44,031 nucleotides of DNA from Tissierella praeacuta_A. GTDB taxonomy: Bacteria; Bacillota; Clostridia; Tissierellales; Tissierellaceae. Shown in pieces: positions 1-8,648 of this stretch. The stretch is taken from positions 1-44,031 of the forward strand of contig NZ_JBEBOY010000024.1 in the NCBI RefSeq assembly GCF_040396155.1. The letters run 5' to 3'. The notes under the pieces were generated by a model. The model was not told the DNA's origin, ran no database searches, and was given only the letters and a program-made list of their open reading frames with translations. The translations under genes and the position numbers were made by a program. Every line of letters begins with the position of its first letter. Position 1 is the stretch's first letter.

Positions 1-600
1 TTATATCTAATGATTTTTAACTTTAAAATTATTTAATTATGCTCATCTCTATATTAAATTAATGGGAAATAAAAGTAATTCTCATATATTTAGATTTTAT
101 TAACGTCACATTAATCACACATAGGGCATATGTACATATAGTATATAATTCATCTACCAATATCTCAACTATACAACAAAAAAACACATTAGGATATGGT
201 CCAAATGGACTTTTAAGAATTTAAATATAATATTATTAGGTTCTGTAAGTTTTACTTGTTTGCCGCATATGCCCCCTATTTTTTTAATCGTTCAGAGCTA
301 ATTAAAAGTGATGTCTGCTTTATCACGTTTGACCGTTATTCAATAACGGCCGTTTAATTGTTGCGGCATGCTTAATGAACATAAAAATACCCTTCAACTT
401 TGTAAGTTTGGAGGGGAAGGGTATAAAATACATGATAAATCTCCCGCCAAACTCACGTTTTTTTGTTGGGCGGGTTGCGCCTTATCCTATTTAACCTCTA
501 TGTAAACCGTATATATACAGCCTATTTATAAATTTAAGGTGATAATATCAATGAATTTGTTCTCTCTGTATTTCCTTGATTTCCATCTTTTCAATATTCC
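1..600. other. Gene-free left edge with three hairpins
   Basis: I see no convincing coding sequence here. Three dyads stand out. CCGTTATT-C-AATAACGG lies at 333-349. TACCCTTC/GAAGGGTA lies at 388-423 with an inner AACTT/AAGTT pair. CCCGCCAA with TTGGGCGGG (one bulged G) lies at 443-474, with a T run in its loop rather than after the stem. They may be terminators or the end of a mobile element lying outside the window. No direct evidence decides this. Confidence 0.5.
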
Positions 601-606
601 CTTCAA
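528..606. repeat. Short repeat shared with about 20440-20520
   Basis: A run of 27 bases beginning GTATTTCCTTGATTTCC (568-594) recurs at 20480-20506. Looser similarity on the left side includes AATATCAAT. Read on the minus strand both copies encode a peptide ending KMEIKEI, so this is probably two remnants of one former gene. The gene family is not recognised. Confidence 0.6.
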
Positions 607-611
607 TTGCT

Positions 612-740
612 TCAAGATAACCCTATATTTTGTGGAGTAATACTGTATTGTTTTTTAAATGCCGCACAAAAATTGCTTGCATTGGAATAGCCTCTGTCAT
701 AAGATATTTCATTAATTGTTTTTTCTATATCTAACAGCAT
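612..740 (-). pseudogene. AraC-family regulator, C-terminal remnant
   Basis: The minus strand reads an open stretch ending in TGA at 612-614 that contains TINEISYDRGYSNASNF followed by AAFKKQYSITP. This is the second helix-turn-helix of an AraC/XylS activator (the usual form is I-x-EIA-x-x-x-GF-x-[SD]-x-S-x-F-x-x-x-FKK-x-x-G-x-x-P). No start or N-terminal domain is present upstream, so only the tail survives. It lies just downstream of the vat gene. Confidence 0.6.
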
Positions 741-768
741 TTAGGCAAGAAGTGGGCATAGAGAAAAA

Positions 769-1410
769 TTATCTTAATAAACTTTTTAAAACTATTTTCA
801 GTTCCTTAATATTATTATCAAGAATATTAAGTATATTGTCATTAATAATGTCTATTGGCCAATTCCACCATTTTATATCAAGCAGTTGATTTATTGTATC
901 TTTATCGAATCTTTGCTTTATTTCTTTAGCAGGATTTCCTCCAACTAACATATATGGTGCTACATCTTTTATAACAACGGAATTAGCAGCTACTATTGCA
1001 CCATCCCCAATTTTTACTCCTGGCATTATTATAACATCTTTTCCTATCCATACATCGTTACCTATTATAGTATCTCCTTTAATCGGTAATTGATCTAATC
1101 TTGGCATATGTTTCTCCCAACCATTACCAAATAAATTAAATGGATATGTTGAGCCATCCATCCTATGATTTGCTCCATTCATAATAATAGTTACACCAGG
1201 TCCTATAGAGCAAAATTTACCTATTTTTAATTTATCTTTTAAGATTGGATAATGATATAAAATTTGCTTATCAAAAGTTTCTCCATTCTTAGAATCATAA
1301 TATGAGTATTCTCCAACCTCAACGTTATCTAAGTTTTCTAAAATAGGTTTGATAAACTGTACTGATTTGTTTCCTTCTATAGGATAGATTTTGTTAGGAT
1401 TCGGTCCCAT
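769..1410 (-). CDS. vat: Vat-family (xenobiotic) O-acetyltransferase
   Basis: Predicted acetyl-CoA-dependent acetyltransferase that would inactivate group A streptogramins in the cytosol. The 213 residues match the usual family length. The N-terminus MGPNPNKIYPIEGNKSVQF is typical of Vat proteins. Residues about 60-155 form the hexapeptide-repeat left-handed beta-helix (IGKFCSIGPGV, GDTIIGNDVWIG, GDGAIVAANSVV). The general-base histidine fits His82 in NGANHRMDG, the same place as in VatD, and NPAKEI closes the helix. An AAAGGAGG ribosome binding site precedes ATG 1410. The gene is read alone; a GNAT lies 47 bases upstream on the same strand. A fragment of a related gene lies at 3813-4090. Family membership is firm; the real substrate is inferred. 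Confidence 0.88.
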   Translation of the reverse strand: MGPNPNKIYPIEGNKSVQFIKPILENLDNVEVGEYSYYDSKNGETFDKQILYHYPILKDKLKIGKFCSIGPGVTIIMNGANHRMDGSTYPFNLFGNGWEKHMPRLDQLPIKGDTIIGNDVWIGKDVIIMPGVKIGDGAIVAANSVVIKDVAPYMLVGGNPAKEIKQRFDKDTINQLLDIKWWNWPIDIINDNILNILDNNIKELKIVLKSLLR

Positions 1411-1457
1411 AAAATTAATACCTCCTTTAGTACATGGTTGCTTTTAGCATAGTTTAA

Positions 1458-2015
1458 TTATGCGTGGGACAAAGCAGGAAACATTATCCGATTCTTTTCG
1501 GAGTATGGATTAGATTTGGCATAATATCGTTTCAATAAAGCGCAATCCTCTACACTCCCCATGTCAAGTTTCCTTACGTGTCCTTTTGTTGGAGTGATTA
1601 GACTGCTGCACTGGTATTCAATGACTTTTTCAAAACCAAACTTAGGATAAAAGTCAAGAACACTATCGTTAGCAAAAAGGTAAATGCTATCGCATTTTTC
1701 TTTCCATTCCTTCAAGATTCTTTCAATCAAATATCTCGACAAACCCTGGTTTCTATAATCAATATCTGTCATTACAGTACCAATTTGAAGGCATAGCCTT
1801 TCTTGCCCATAATAAAGAAACTTTATAATGTTCACAGATACATTGGCTATTACTTTTCCGTTATCAACTAGGGAATACGGAATATATTTATCTGTCCAAT
1901 ACCCGTTCTGATAGAATTCCTCAAAGGACAGGTCAAAGGTCTTCTCAGCTAAACTGTTATAACTATGCCTCAATGTATCATTGTCCTTAATGTTGCTAGT
2001 CAAAATATAATTCAA
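1458..2015 (-). CDS. GNAT-family N-acetyltransferase, C-terminally truncated
   Basis: GNAT-fold acetyltransferase of unknown substrate. The acetyl-CoA loop is visible as DIDYRNQGLSRYLIE, followed by SIYLFANDSVLDFYPKFGF, a signature of a clostridial GNAT family usually near 280-300 residues. This protein stops at about 185, in a tail (NRIMFPALSHA) unlike the family, so the C-terminal domain seems lost or frameshifted. I prefer the TTG start at 2015: AAGGAAGGTGA sits at proper distance and the product then begins MNYILTSNIKDN like its relatives. The ATG at 2066 would add a charged, low-complexity leader. A decayed copy of codons from the 5' part lies at 34051-34120. The truncated protein may be inactive. 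Confidence 0.65.
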   Translation of the reverse strand: MNYILTSNIKDNDTLRHSYNSLAEKTFDLSFEEFYQNGYWTDKYIPYSLVDNGKVIANVSVNIIKFLYYGQERLCLQIGTVMTDIDYRNQGLSRYLIERILKEWKEKCDSIYLFANDSVLDFYPKFGFEKVIEYQCSSLITPTKGHVRKLDMGSVEDCALLKRYYAKSNPYSEKNRIMFPALSHA

Positions 2016-2102
2016 ATAATCACCTTCCTTAACTCTATTATTATCTTTAGATTTATTATTTTTCATTAAACTACCTTTTTATATAAATTAATTACTTAAA
2101 AG

Positions 2103-2522
2103 TTAGCGCTTAACATTCAGTGTCATACCAACAGAAAATTTTTTAAATCCCAATTTTTCATAATAAGGCTCTAACGCTTCCACACAGAGTAACTGCGGAA
2201 TTGCCCGTTTTTGTTCACAATATTGAACCAGTCTGCTTATTATTTCCTTACCAATTCCTTTCAATTGATAATCGGGTAACACGCAAACGCCACATATTAT
2301 TCCTGTAATAACTCCATTGGATAGGACACGCCCCATACCTATCAGCTTATTCTCCATAAAAGCATATACTGCATACCAGCTATTCATACACATTTGTTCT
2401 AATCCATCAGCTGTTAAATTGAGTGAATTCCATCCTAAGGCTTTATATAAATCCAATAATTCTTTAAAATCAACAGGCGGTTCTACTCTATAATCAATTG
2501 TTTTCGTTATTCTACTTGTCAT
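2103..2522 (-). CDS. GNAT-family N-acetyltransferase
   Basis: A single-domain GNAT of 139 residues, normal length for the fold. Motif A is clear: CGVCVLPDYQLKGIGKEII, with the Q-x-x-GIG pyrophosphate loop, followed by LLCVEALEPYYEKLGF, the usual alpha4/beta7 end. The N-terminal part has the aromatic-rich stretch seen in YjdJ/PhnO-like small acetyltransferases (VDFKELLDLYKALGWNS). The substrate cannot be told. It is read in the same direction as the two acetyltransferases that follow it (1458-2015 and 769-1410), 87 bases from the first of them, which suggests a loose cluster rather than a tight operon. Confidence 0.82.
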   Translation of the reverse strand: MTSRITKTIDYRVEPPVDFKELLDLYKALGWNSLNLTADGLEQMCMNSWYAVYAFMENKLIGMGRVLSNGVITGIICGVCVLPDYQLKGIGKEIISRLVQYCEQKRAIPQLLCVEALEPYYEKLGFKKFSVGMTLNVKR

Positions 2523-2751
2523 AAATAATTCTCATCTCTTATATCCAATAGTTAATCTCCTTTATATTGATTAAACGGTACCTTTTATTCAATATCCCCA
2601 TTTTTTAGTATCCCAGATAATTTTATACTACTGATATATATTATAAAAATGGTGCTACGCTAATATGTGTATGCTTTATTTTTAAGACATACTTTTATTT
2701 TCTCAATCTCAAATAACATCCTATTTATTATCTGAAGCTAAACACATAGCA

Positions 2752-2903
2752 TCACAACGATATTCTCATGGTACTTTTTAAATGTTCCATTGTTTTATTG
2801 TCTATTTCATCTGCCTTTTTACTTCCCTCAATAATAATGTCTTTTACCTTGTTTTTGTTTTGATCATAATAGCACCTTATACCACGACTGGAATTTACCA
2901 ATT
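2752..2903 (-). pseudogene. Frameshifted tail of the upstream nucleotidyltransferase
   Basis: After the 2895-3485 frame stops (TGG TAA), a second minus-strand frame stays open to 2752 and encodes NSSRGIRCYYDQNKNKVK and IIIEGSKKADEIDNKTM. The composition is natural for a protein C-terminus and unlike chance A/T ORFs. The simplest reading is that one gene was split by a frameshift near 2900, or that a fragment of another gene became fused there. I do not recognise the segment itself. Confidence 0.4.
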
Positions 2904-3485
2904 GTTTATAAAGACATCTTCGAGCATATTTAAATAACACGTCTGAATAATGTTCTGTTCTTTCAGCCTTAATAACAATTGATAAAAACCATCTCTATAA
3001 TTGGAATAATGGGATATTTCTGCTTTTTCCATCATTGTTATAAACCGTTTCGAAAACTGCGGTGCATCACGCATCATACACTTGTAGTTCATAACCCATA
3101 GTTTTGTCAGATGGACCCATTGGTTATTTTCAAACAGAGTTTTATCATAGACTAATTTCTTATCGCTGTTTAGAATGCCAATATCATAAAATACAAAAGG
3201 ATTATTTCCTCCAATAAATGTGGATACTAAAAATTTATCGGGCATCAGGCTGTTTGCAAAGTCATACCACACTGCCCTGAATTTTTCTTTTACACTTTCT
3301 GTAAGTTTATACAATGCTGTATCCTGTGTGATATCTTTAATTTTTATCAATAAATCTACATCCGAGTAAGCATCTGTAACTTGTTCAGCATGACTTTCTA
3401 TAACATCTATTCGGGTAATGAAGTCCAATTTATTCAAATGGTCTATCAACTGTTCGATCAGGCCCTCATTTATTAATTTTTCCAC
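2895..3485 (-). CDS. Aminoglycoside 6-adenylyltransferase-like nucleotidyltransferase, damaged
   Basis: Resembles AadK/ANT(6) enzymes, which add AMP to streptomycin. The nucleotidyltransferase site is present as AYSDVDLLIKI with Asp42 and Asp44, but the glycine-serine of the usual GS-R-G motif is replaced by ESHAEQ. Downstream, FVFYDIGILNSDKKLVYDK and WVMNYKCMMRDAPQ are in the expected order. At 196 residues it is far shorter than the roughly 285 of ANT(6), and the frame ends at NNW-stop while another frame continues. The ribosome binding site GGAGGAGATATT before ATG 3485 is good. The family is likely; activity is doubtful because of the altered loop and lost C-terminus. Confidence 0.6.
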   Translation of the reverse strand: MEKLINEGLIEQLIDHLNKLDFITRIDVIESHAEQVTDAYSDVDLLIKIKDITQDTALYKLTESVKEKFRAVWYDFANSLMPDKFLVSTFIGGNNPFVFYDIGILNSDKKLVYDKTLFENNQWVHLTKLWVMNYKCMMRDAPQFSKRFITMMEKAEISHYSNYRDGFYQLLLRLKEQNIIQTCYLNMLEDVFINNW

Positions 3486-3812
3486 AATATCTCCTCCACA
3501 AAGCTCTGTTTATCTGCGTCTATATGTCCAAGCCATAGACAATATAAATTTCTCTATGGAACAGCTATGTTTTACTGTTGCAATTGTTTGCTCATTTTCT
3601 CCATTAAAAAAGAAATTTCGTTTTCCCAGTATTTTTATCAATCTGCTCTCACGACATAGTAAATCCTTCTCTGAGGTAAGATTTTACTGATCGATTGTTC
3701 ATATTATAAACTCACAAAGAAAACCTCCAACTCAAGTACAAATCCTACTACATTGTCATTTATAAGTGGCCATATCTAATAAATACGATTTCTCCAACCA
3801 CTTCGAATTAGT
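3486..3812. other. No recognisable gene
   Basis: This is the region upstream of the nucleotidyltransferase gene. Short open stretches occur on both strands but none has a ribosome binding site with a family-like sequence. A GGAGG motif near 3722-3726 (minus strand) is followed by a frame that stops quickly. It could be the ghost of another gene. Confidence 0.4.
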
Positions 3813-4090
3813 TTACTTTTGAATGATATCCTGCAACTTATCACTGGAATTTTTTATGTCCTGAAGATGATTATAAATAATATCAACATTCCAAATTAAA
3901 TGAATAGCAATTATTAACAGTAGTATGACCCCAAATAAACTCTCTTCTTTTGCAGGGGATAAGTCAAAATTGTATCTAATCCACACTTCGTTCCCTACAG
4001 CCGTATCCCCTTTAAAAGGAAGCTGCTCCTTTGTAGGCGTGCTCTTTCCCCAGCCGCTATGAGATTGAATGAATAGGTGGTGACTGAGTA
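3813..4090 (-). pseudogene. Vat/CatB-type acetyltransferase fragment fused to a hydrophobic tail
   Basis: The minus strand reads SHSGWGKSTPTKEQLPFKGD followed by TAVGNEVWI. This matches the loop and coil region of hexapeptide acetyltransferases (compare GWEKHMPRLDQLPIKGD in the intact gene at 769-1410). The same frame then leaves the family and runs into SLFGVILLLIIAIHLIWNV, a membrane-like segment, before a stop at 3813. Neither the catalytic His loop nor the N-terminus is present and no start is evident. It is a deletion or recombination scar. Confidence 0.6.
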
Positions 4091-4101
4091 TGAAATTGTT
4101 A

Positions 4102-4806
4102 CTATTTCTCTATCTCTCTTATTTTTGATACATTTTGATTCATAAGTTTACGCCCAATATGCTGATAAAACCATTTTTTTAGCGTTGACAGTTCTTGGCT
4201 ATGCATGCTAAAGAATTCATCTGGCGAATCAAATACGCCAAAATCTTGATTAATACCTTCTTTTTGTATATAAGTATCATTTTTATTCCAATAAATTTGA
4301 GGATTTTTGAAATCATCAGTTGCTATTCCATATCCACAAAAGCTTCCTTTGCATTTAGAAAACTTATCTTGAAGTTTATTCAAATATGAAACATCAAGAA
4401 TAAACCCCTCTAAATTCAACCAATTTCCATCAAATAAAATTTCTACCCAGCTATGAACAACATTTTGTGGCGCAATTTTATACATTAATCCTGTCATAGC
4501 TCCTTTTTGCAGCTCTTTATTAATTGTAAAACCGTGAATTCGACAAGGTATATCAACGGCTCGAAGTAAAGCCATAAACAAAGTGCCTTTAGTATTACAC
4601 TGTCCATAGCCGTCTTTTAGAACCCTGCTCGCAGGTAATGTATCATCAATATTATAGCCGAATTTTATTTCATCTCTGACAAAGTTGTATATTTCAAGAA
4701 CTTTTTGAAATTCATCTTTTTCTTTCCACTTTCTGTTCTTCACCAACTGCTGTATCTCATTGCAATTATAATCCAACATATGTGTTGTCTGTAAATACTT
4801 CTTCAT
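4102..4806 (-). CDS. Transglutaminase-like domain protein
   Basis: A papain-fold protein of 234 residues, probably a cytosolic protease, amidase or cross-linking enzyme of unknown target. The triad can be placed: Cys70 in DGYGQCNTKGTLFMALLRA, His118 in VVHSWVEILFDGNWL, and an acidic residue (Glu133 or Asp138) in NLEGFILDVS. This is the order and spacing of the transglutaminase-core superfamily. There is no signal peptide. TAGGAGGTCATATT precedes ATG 4806. The AraC-type regulator gene lies 46 bases upstream in the same direction, so the two are probably co-transcribed. Family assignment is good; the function is open. Confidence 0.82.
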   Translation of the reverse strand: MKKYLQTTHMLDYNCNEIQQLVKNRKWKEKDEFQKVLEIYNFVRDEIKFGYNIDDTLPASRVLKDGYGQCNTKGTLFMALLRAVDIPCRIHGFTINKELQKGAMTGLMYKIAPQNVVHSWVEILFDGNWLNLEGFILDVSYLNKLQDKFSKCKGSFCGYGIATDDFKNPQIYWNKNDTYIQKEGINQDFGVFDSPDEFFSMHSQELSTLKKWFYQHIGRKLMNQNVSKIREIEK

Positions 4807-4852
4807 AATATGACCTCCTACTTTTTAGTATAGTCATATTATAGCAATTCAT

Positions 4853-5629
4853 TTATAGAATTACTTTCAAAAATCTGCTTTCCTTCATAATTTCCCTTGC
4901 TGACATTCCAGTCATTTTTTTATTAGTAAATGCCAAATGTGCAGCAGAATCAAATCCTGCCGCTATTGCTGCAGCTGTAATACTTTCACCGTCAAATATC
5001 TTTTCATACGCTTTTAGCAACTTGTGAAAAACAATATAACTTTTCAGCGGAATACCGGTTTCTTCTTTGAAAAGATGAGATAATCTACTTTCAGATATAG
5101 CCATTTCCTTTGCTATTTGTTTCACCTGATGTTCTTCCTCTTCGCAACCGCAAGTGTCTAGCCTTCTTAATATTATCTCAGTTCTTTCATCATATCCTTT
5201 GAAGTTGTCATCTTTAAAACAATAGACAACATTTCTTATAATCTCTGAATAATCGGCGTTTTCATCCTTACTAATAGCACTTGTAAGTTGCTTTTGCAAT
5301 TCGATTGCTATATCTTCGCATAAAATATAGTAGGGTTTCTCATTTAAAAAATGTACTCGTATTGTTCTGCCTAATTGAGTAGTTGGATTGATTAGCATCG
5401 TAAAGTGAATTTGGTTGCCAGAACAAAACATATGCTTTGTGTTCATATTAACAACAATGGCACGACAATGTATTTTTTGATCATTTACATTAATCTCCAA
5501 ATTTCCACCATTGCTAATAAACAATTGTATCATCCAATGCTTATGCACATCTGCTTTAACCATATTAGTTACAGCACCAAAATTTCGTCCCCACATAAAA
5601 ATGTCATTTATATTCCTCACCTCCTGCAA
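4853..5629 (-). CDS. AraC-family transcriptional regulator
   Basis: A 258-residue DNA-binding regulator. The N-terminal part (about 1-110) looks like a cupin-type sensing domain (HKHWMIQLFISNGG). The C-terminal 100 residues hold the two helix-turn-helices: VKQIAKEMAISESRLSHLFK, then ITAAAIAAGFDSAAHLAFTN ending at KMTGMSA. A CAGGAGGTGAGG ribosome binding site lies upstream of the start. It sits directly upstream of the transglutaminase-like gene and likely controls it. No operator could be identified. Confidence 0.85.
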   Translation of the reverse strand: MQEVRNINDIFMWGRNFGAVTNMVKADVHKHWMIQLFISNGGNLEINVNDQKIHCRAIVVNMNTKHMFCSGNQIHFTMLINPTTQLGRTIRVHFLNEKPYYILCEDIAIELQKQLTSAISKDENADYSEIIRNVVYCFKDDNFKGYDERTEIILRRLDTCGCEEEEHQVKQIAKEMAISESRLSHLFKEETGIPLKSYIVFHKLLKAYEKIFDGESITAAAIAAGFDSAAHLAFTNKKMTGMSAREIMKESRFLKVIL

Positions 5630-5676
5630 TACACATTATATAAATAATCTCTTCATAAGAGTTATTACATTCCCTT

Positions 5677-5815
5677 CTATATATCTTTGCAAATTATATT
5701 ATCAGCTACCACTTTATGTATTTTACTTAATTCAGACTCAACAAGTGACCAAGTATTGTCTGCAACATATTCATGCTCTACATCTAAAATCTTATATTTC
5801 CTATTATAAAGGTTT
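5677..5815 (-). pseudogene. Unrecognised C-terminal gene fragment
   Basis: Inside the 307-base gap between the AraC and methyltransferase genes the minus strand reads YKILDVEHEYVADNTWSLVE followed by SELSKIHKVVADNIICK and a stop at 5677. The composition is that of a real helical protein tail, but no start codon lies in reach and the family is not recognised. The rest of the gap (5816-5936) holds nothing else I can name. Confidence 0.35.
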
Positions 5816-5936
5816 CTTGATCGTTATGGTCCGTTACGAGACATTGCACCTGAACATGTTTGTATCCTTCTTAAATATCAGCAATTATACTTCATATCAC
5901 ATTACATTTTATTATAGTATGATCACATGATTAGTC

Positions 5937-6692
5937 CTAACAATTGCAACCGAATTCTGGCTTCATCGCTTTTATAATTAGAAATGTAGGTTTAACAAAT
6001 TCCTTAATTAAATCTGGCTTTTCTTTTAATGCCCAGGCTTCTGGTATAGGTTCTATCATATCCTTAATAATAAAACCGGTATGGGCTAGTGTCGATATGA
6101 TTTCTCCCATAGTACGATGGTAGTTAATTACACCATCGACAAACCACGGGCCAACACGTTGACCGCTTTTCGCATAGTCAGAAAAAGTATAGGAAATAAA
6201 GCTCCCGTCCTCATCCATGTTATGATGCCCTTTACAATCCATAGTGGCAGTCACAATGGGGTGTTCCTGCGAATAAATCAAGTATCCTCCCCTATTTAAG
6301 AGATCATAAATATCTTCTATAAGTTTTTGAAAATTTTCAGCGTAATGAAAAGCAAGCGAACTGTATACTATATCAAATTTTTGAGTAAACGCAGATAAAT
6401 CTGACATATCCATGTGGCGGTACTCAATGCAAGGGTGGTCAAATTCCTTTTTTGCTACTTCCAGCATCTTTTGTGAAAGATCAATGCCGACTACTTTTTT
6501 AGCCCCATTTTGTACAAGTAAAAGACTGTTGTGTCCGTATCCACAACCTATATCTAAAATCGTCTTTCCCTTTATATCAGGTAATAATTTGCTTATTGCC
6601 GGCTGTTCTAATAAGTCATTATAGCTTTTTTCGTTCCTTACTTTCATATACTCCGTAAAAAATACTTCATTGTCGTATATGTTCTGGCTCAT
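5937..6692 (-). CDS. Class I SAM-dependent methyltransferase
   Basis: A 251-residue methyltransferase of the UbiE/BioC-like Methyltransf_11 type. Motif I is textbook: TILDIGCGYGHNSLLL (glycine-rich SAM loop), followed by the acidic end of beta2 (VVGIDLS), CIEYRHMDMSDL and FDIVYSSLAFHY, then LNRGGYLIYSQEHP. The substrate is unknown. ATG 6692 is preceded by AAGGAGGAATTGT. The SDR-like gene lies 67 bases upstream on the same strand, so they may be co-transcribed. The family is certain; any role in resistance is only suggested by neighbours. Confidence 0.88.
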   Translation of the reverse strand: MSQNIYDNEVFFTEYMKVRNEKSYNDLLEQPAISKLLPDIKGKTILDIGCGYGHNSLLLVQNGAKKVVGIDLSQKMLEVAKKEFDHPCIEYRHMDMSDLSAFTQKFDIVYSSLAFHYAENFQKLIEDIYDLLNRGGYLIYSQEHPIVTATMDCKGHHNMDEDGSFISYTFSDYAKSGQRVGPWFVDGVINYHRTMGEIISTLAHTGFIIKDMIEPIPEAWALKEKPDLIKEFVKPTFLIIKAMKPEFGCNC

Positions 6693-6759
6693 ACAATTCC
6701 TCCTTAAAATTACTGTTTGTTTGCATCTATATCCATGTTTATTTTAAATTTCCTTGTTA

Positions 6760-7623
6760 TCATTTTAGTAAAGTAAATACCATTGTTCGCCATGAAGGGT
6801 TAGGCTTGTCTAATAGATCTTCTTTTTCTGTGGCTACTGATACAATAAAATTATCTTCTGGTAAACTCTCTACACTGCTATCCTCATCTTTTCCCAAGGC
6901 TTGCAAGTATGTACTTTGAGTTAAATGTTCGACCAGATAATCCACATCTTTTCTGCCCAGCTCATGTAATACAAGGTCAATAAATTCCTTTTGTCCTACA
7001 ATATCACTACTAGCTAAATGATAAATACCTTTTTTATTTTCTTTTATTAAGAACTCTATTGCCAGTGCGACATTTTCACCTGTATTTAAACTAATATACA
7101 GATTCTCAAAAATTGTTTCTTGTCTCTTTGCCACCCTCTCAACCATTTCTAATAAGCTACACCGTGTATATGTGTGAGGCAAACGAATAATAACCAGATT
7201 TTCTCCAAGAGCATTTTTTAATAAACGTTCACATTTAAACTTGAATATTCCATAGTCGCTAATAGGGTTGGGGTTATCAGATTCTGTTGCTCTTTTAGAT
7301 GGATCTCCATCAAATACATTTGCAGTAGAAAGGAAGAAACATCGTCCCTCTGTCTGCTTTAAATATTTCGCAACAAGTTCGTGGGTTTTTAGTTGGTCTT
7401 CAAACTCACCACGCAAACAGGAAATAACAACGTCTGGTGAAAACTCCTTCAATATAGAACTGATATGTGAAAAGTCCTGTGCATCAAAAAAAAACAAATC
7501 GTTTCTACTTATGTTTTCTGGAATATTCTTGAAGTAAGTTCCTTTTACATTATAATTTTTATAAAAACATTGGTAAATATTTTTACCAATAACTCCACTC
7601 ATACCTAATATTAATATTTTCAT
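6760..7623 (-). CDS. NAD(P)-dependent SDR / RmlD-like epimerase-reductase
   Basis: A Rossmann-fold protein of 287 residues, the length of dTDP-4-dehydrorhamnose reductase-like enzymes. The dinucleotide site is MKILILGMSGVIGKNIY (G-x-x-G-x-x-G). DVVISCLRG and FFLSTANVFDG follow, the latter being the S/T of the catalytic centre, and YGIFK carries the Tyr-x-x-x-Lys pair. The C-terminal half has KGIYHLASSDIVGQKEFI, typical of RmlD-type substrate domains. The last 60 residues are unusually acidic and less family-like. No rhamnose cluster is nearby, so an independent reductase is more likely than RmlD itself. Confidence 0.82.
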   Translation of the reverse strand: MKILILGMSGVIGKNIYQCFYKNYNVKGTYFKNIPENISRNDLFFFDAQDFSHISSILKEFSPDVVISCLRGEFEDQLKTHELVAKYLKQTEGRCFFLSTANVFDGDPSKRATESDNPNPISDYGIFKFKCERLLKNALGENLVIIRLPHTYTRCSLLEMVERVAKRQETIFENLYISLNTGENVALAIEFLIKENKKGIYHLASSDIVGQKEFIDLVLHELGRKDVDYLVEHLTQSTYLQALGKDEDSSVESLPEDNFIVSVATEKEDLLDKPNPSWRTMVFTLLK

Positions 7624-7978
7624 CTCACTTCTCCCTTAAACTATTAATTATATATTTTGCTGCGTAGTTTCTTGTTGTAAATCTTCTCTCATAACTAAAT
7701 ATAATTCCTCGATAGCGTGAAACATTTCTTCAGTAAAAATCCAAAAAATCTTTAATAAACAAAAAAGAGGCTAAGTCTGAACTAGTATAAGTAAGCGAGT
7801 TTTGAGACACTATGCAAAATCCTAAAACTCTTAATATTCCAGCTGATAATATTTTTTATTTCCGATTTACTATACATATTTCAAAATTCAACGAATTATA
7901 ATTTAATGTAACTAGCTCTTTACTTAAATTACCTAATTCTGAATTAAAAATAATTTTATTTTTAGTAATTTCTTCCTC
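7624..7978. other. No intact gene; half of an interspersed hairpin repeat
   Basis: AAAAAAGAGGCTAAGTCT at about 7761-7778 is the left arm of the repeat found whole at 40823-40878 and 25658-25710. Upstream of the SDR gene, a minus-strand stretch near 7650-7730 reads EEMFHAIEELYLVMREDLQQ to a stop and looks like the tail of a lost gene. I see nothing else. Confidence 0.45.
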
Positions 7979-8449
7979 TTAGCGAATCATTGGAAATAAC
8001 TTTTCTACTTTTTTATTAGATTTTCCCGATAGGATTATCTTCTCCAGATTCTTAATCTTGTATTTGCCACCATGAAAATCTTTGAACTCTTGCTCTATCC
8101 TATTTCTCCATCCAGTTGTGTCAAAGTGATATTCAACTAAGAATATCGTTGGAAAAAGTTGCTCTTCATTTATGGTCACTGTTGTATGAGCTTTAATATC
8201 CTCACCAATGCGATAAAAAATATTTTGTTCTTTTAACAAGTTGAACGTTTCTTCCAGTGTTTGTGATGGAATAAAAGCAACACCGCTTAAACCAGTAAAA
8301 GAATGTGCTTTCTTACCAAAGCGAAGTTTGAACCTAATAAACTCTATGTTAATTTGCCCAAAATTAATTCCTACACTTGAATAATCCTTTCCTTCAGAAA
8401 ATGGGCATGCATATGGAAGTTCAAAGGTTTCTGAAAACTCTTTAGCCAA
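7979..8449 (-). CDS. VOC/glyoxalase-like protein, 5' end doubtful
   Basis: A 156-residue frame without a good ATG; the only start in reach is TTG 8449, and a TAA stop lies four codons upstream in frame. The sequence SSVGINFGQINIEFIRFK, then TGLSGVAFIPS and ETFNLLKEQNIFYRIGED, has the beta-alpha-beta pattern of a vicinal-oxygen-chelate half domain. An overlapping frame (8371-8592) encodes a hydrophobic segment, which suggests the 5' end was replaced or frameshifted. The VOC assignment is an inference from pattern, not a firm match; it may be a pseudogene. Confidence 0.4.
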   Translation of the reverse strand: MAKEFSETFELPYACPFSEGKDYSSVGINFGQINIEFIRFKLRFGKKAHSFTGLSGVAFIPSQTLEETFNLLKEQNIFYRIGEDIKAHTTVTINEEQLFPTIFLVEYHFDTTGWRNRIEQEFKDFHGGKYKIKNLEKIILSGKSNKKVEKLFPMIR

Positions 8450-8648
8450 TCTGAAATTAATTTAATGGGCAAGCCAAAGGTTATTATTTGCCCAGTTACA
8501 GTTACTATCTTTATAACTGAAGCACCAATACTCACTAATACGGCTAAAAACCTCTTAAATTGATATAGAAATAGCAAAATTATTGTTTTCATTCCGCCTG
8601 TATCTCTGTTTTACTTGTTAAGATATTGCAAATTAAGATTAATACAAT

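Noticed and set aside
5511..5930. Plus-strand frame of 139 residues antisense to the AraC start
   Set aside because: Composition is Ile/Tyr/His-rich noise from A/T-rich complementary DNA; no ribosome binding site.
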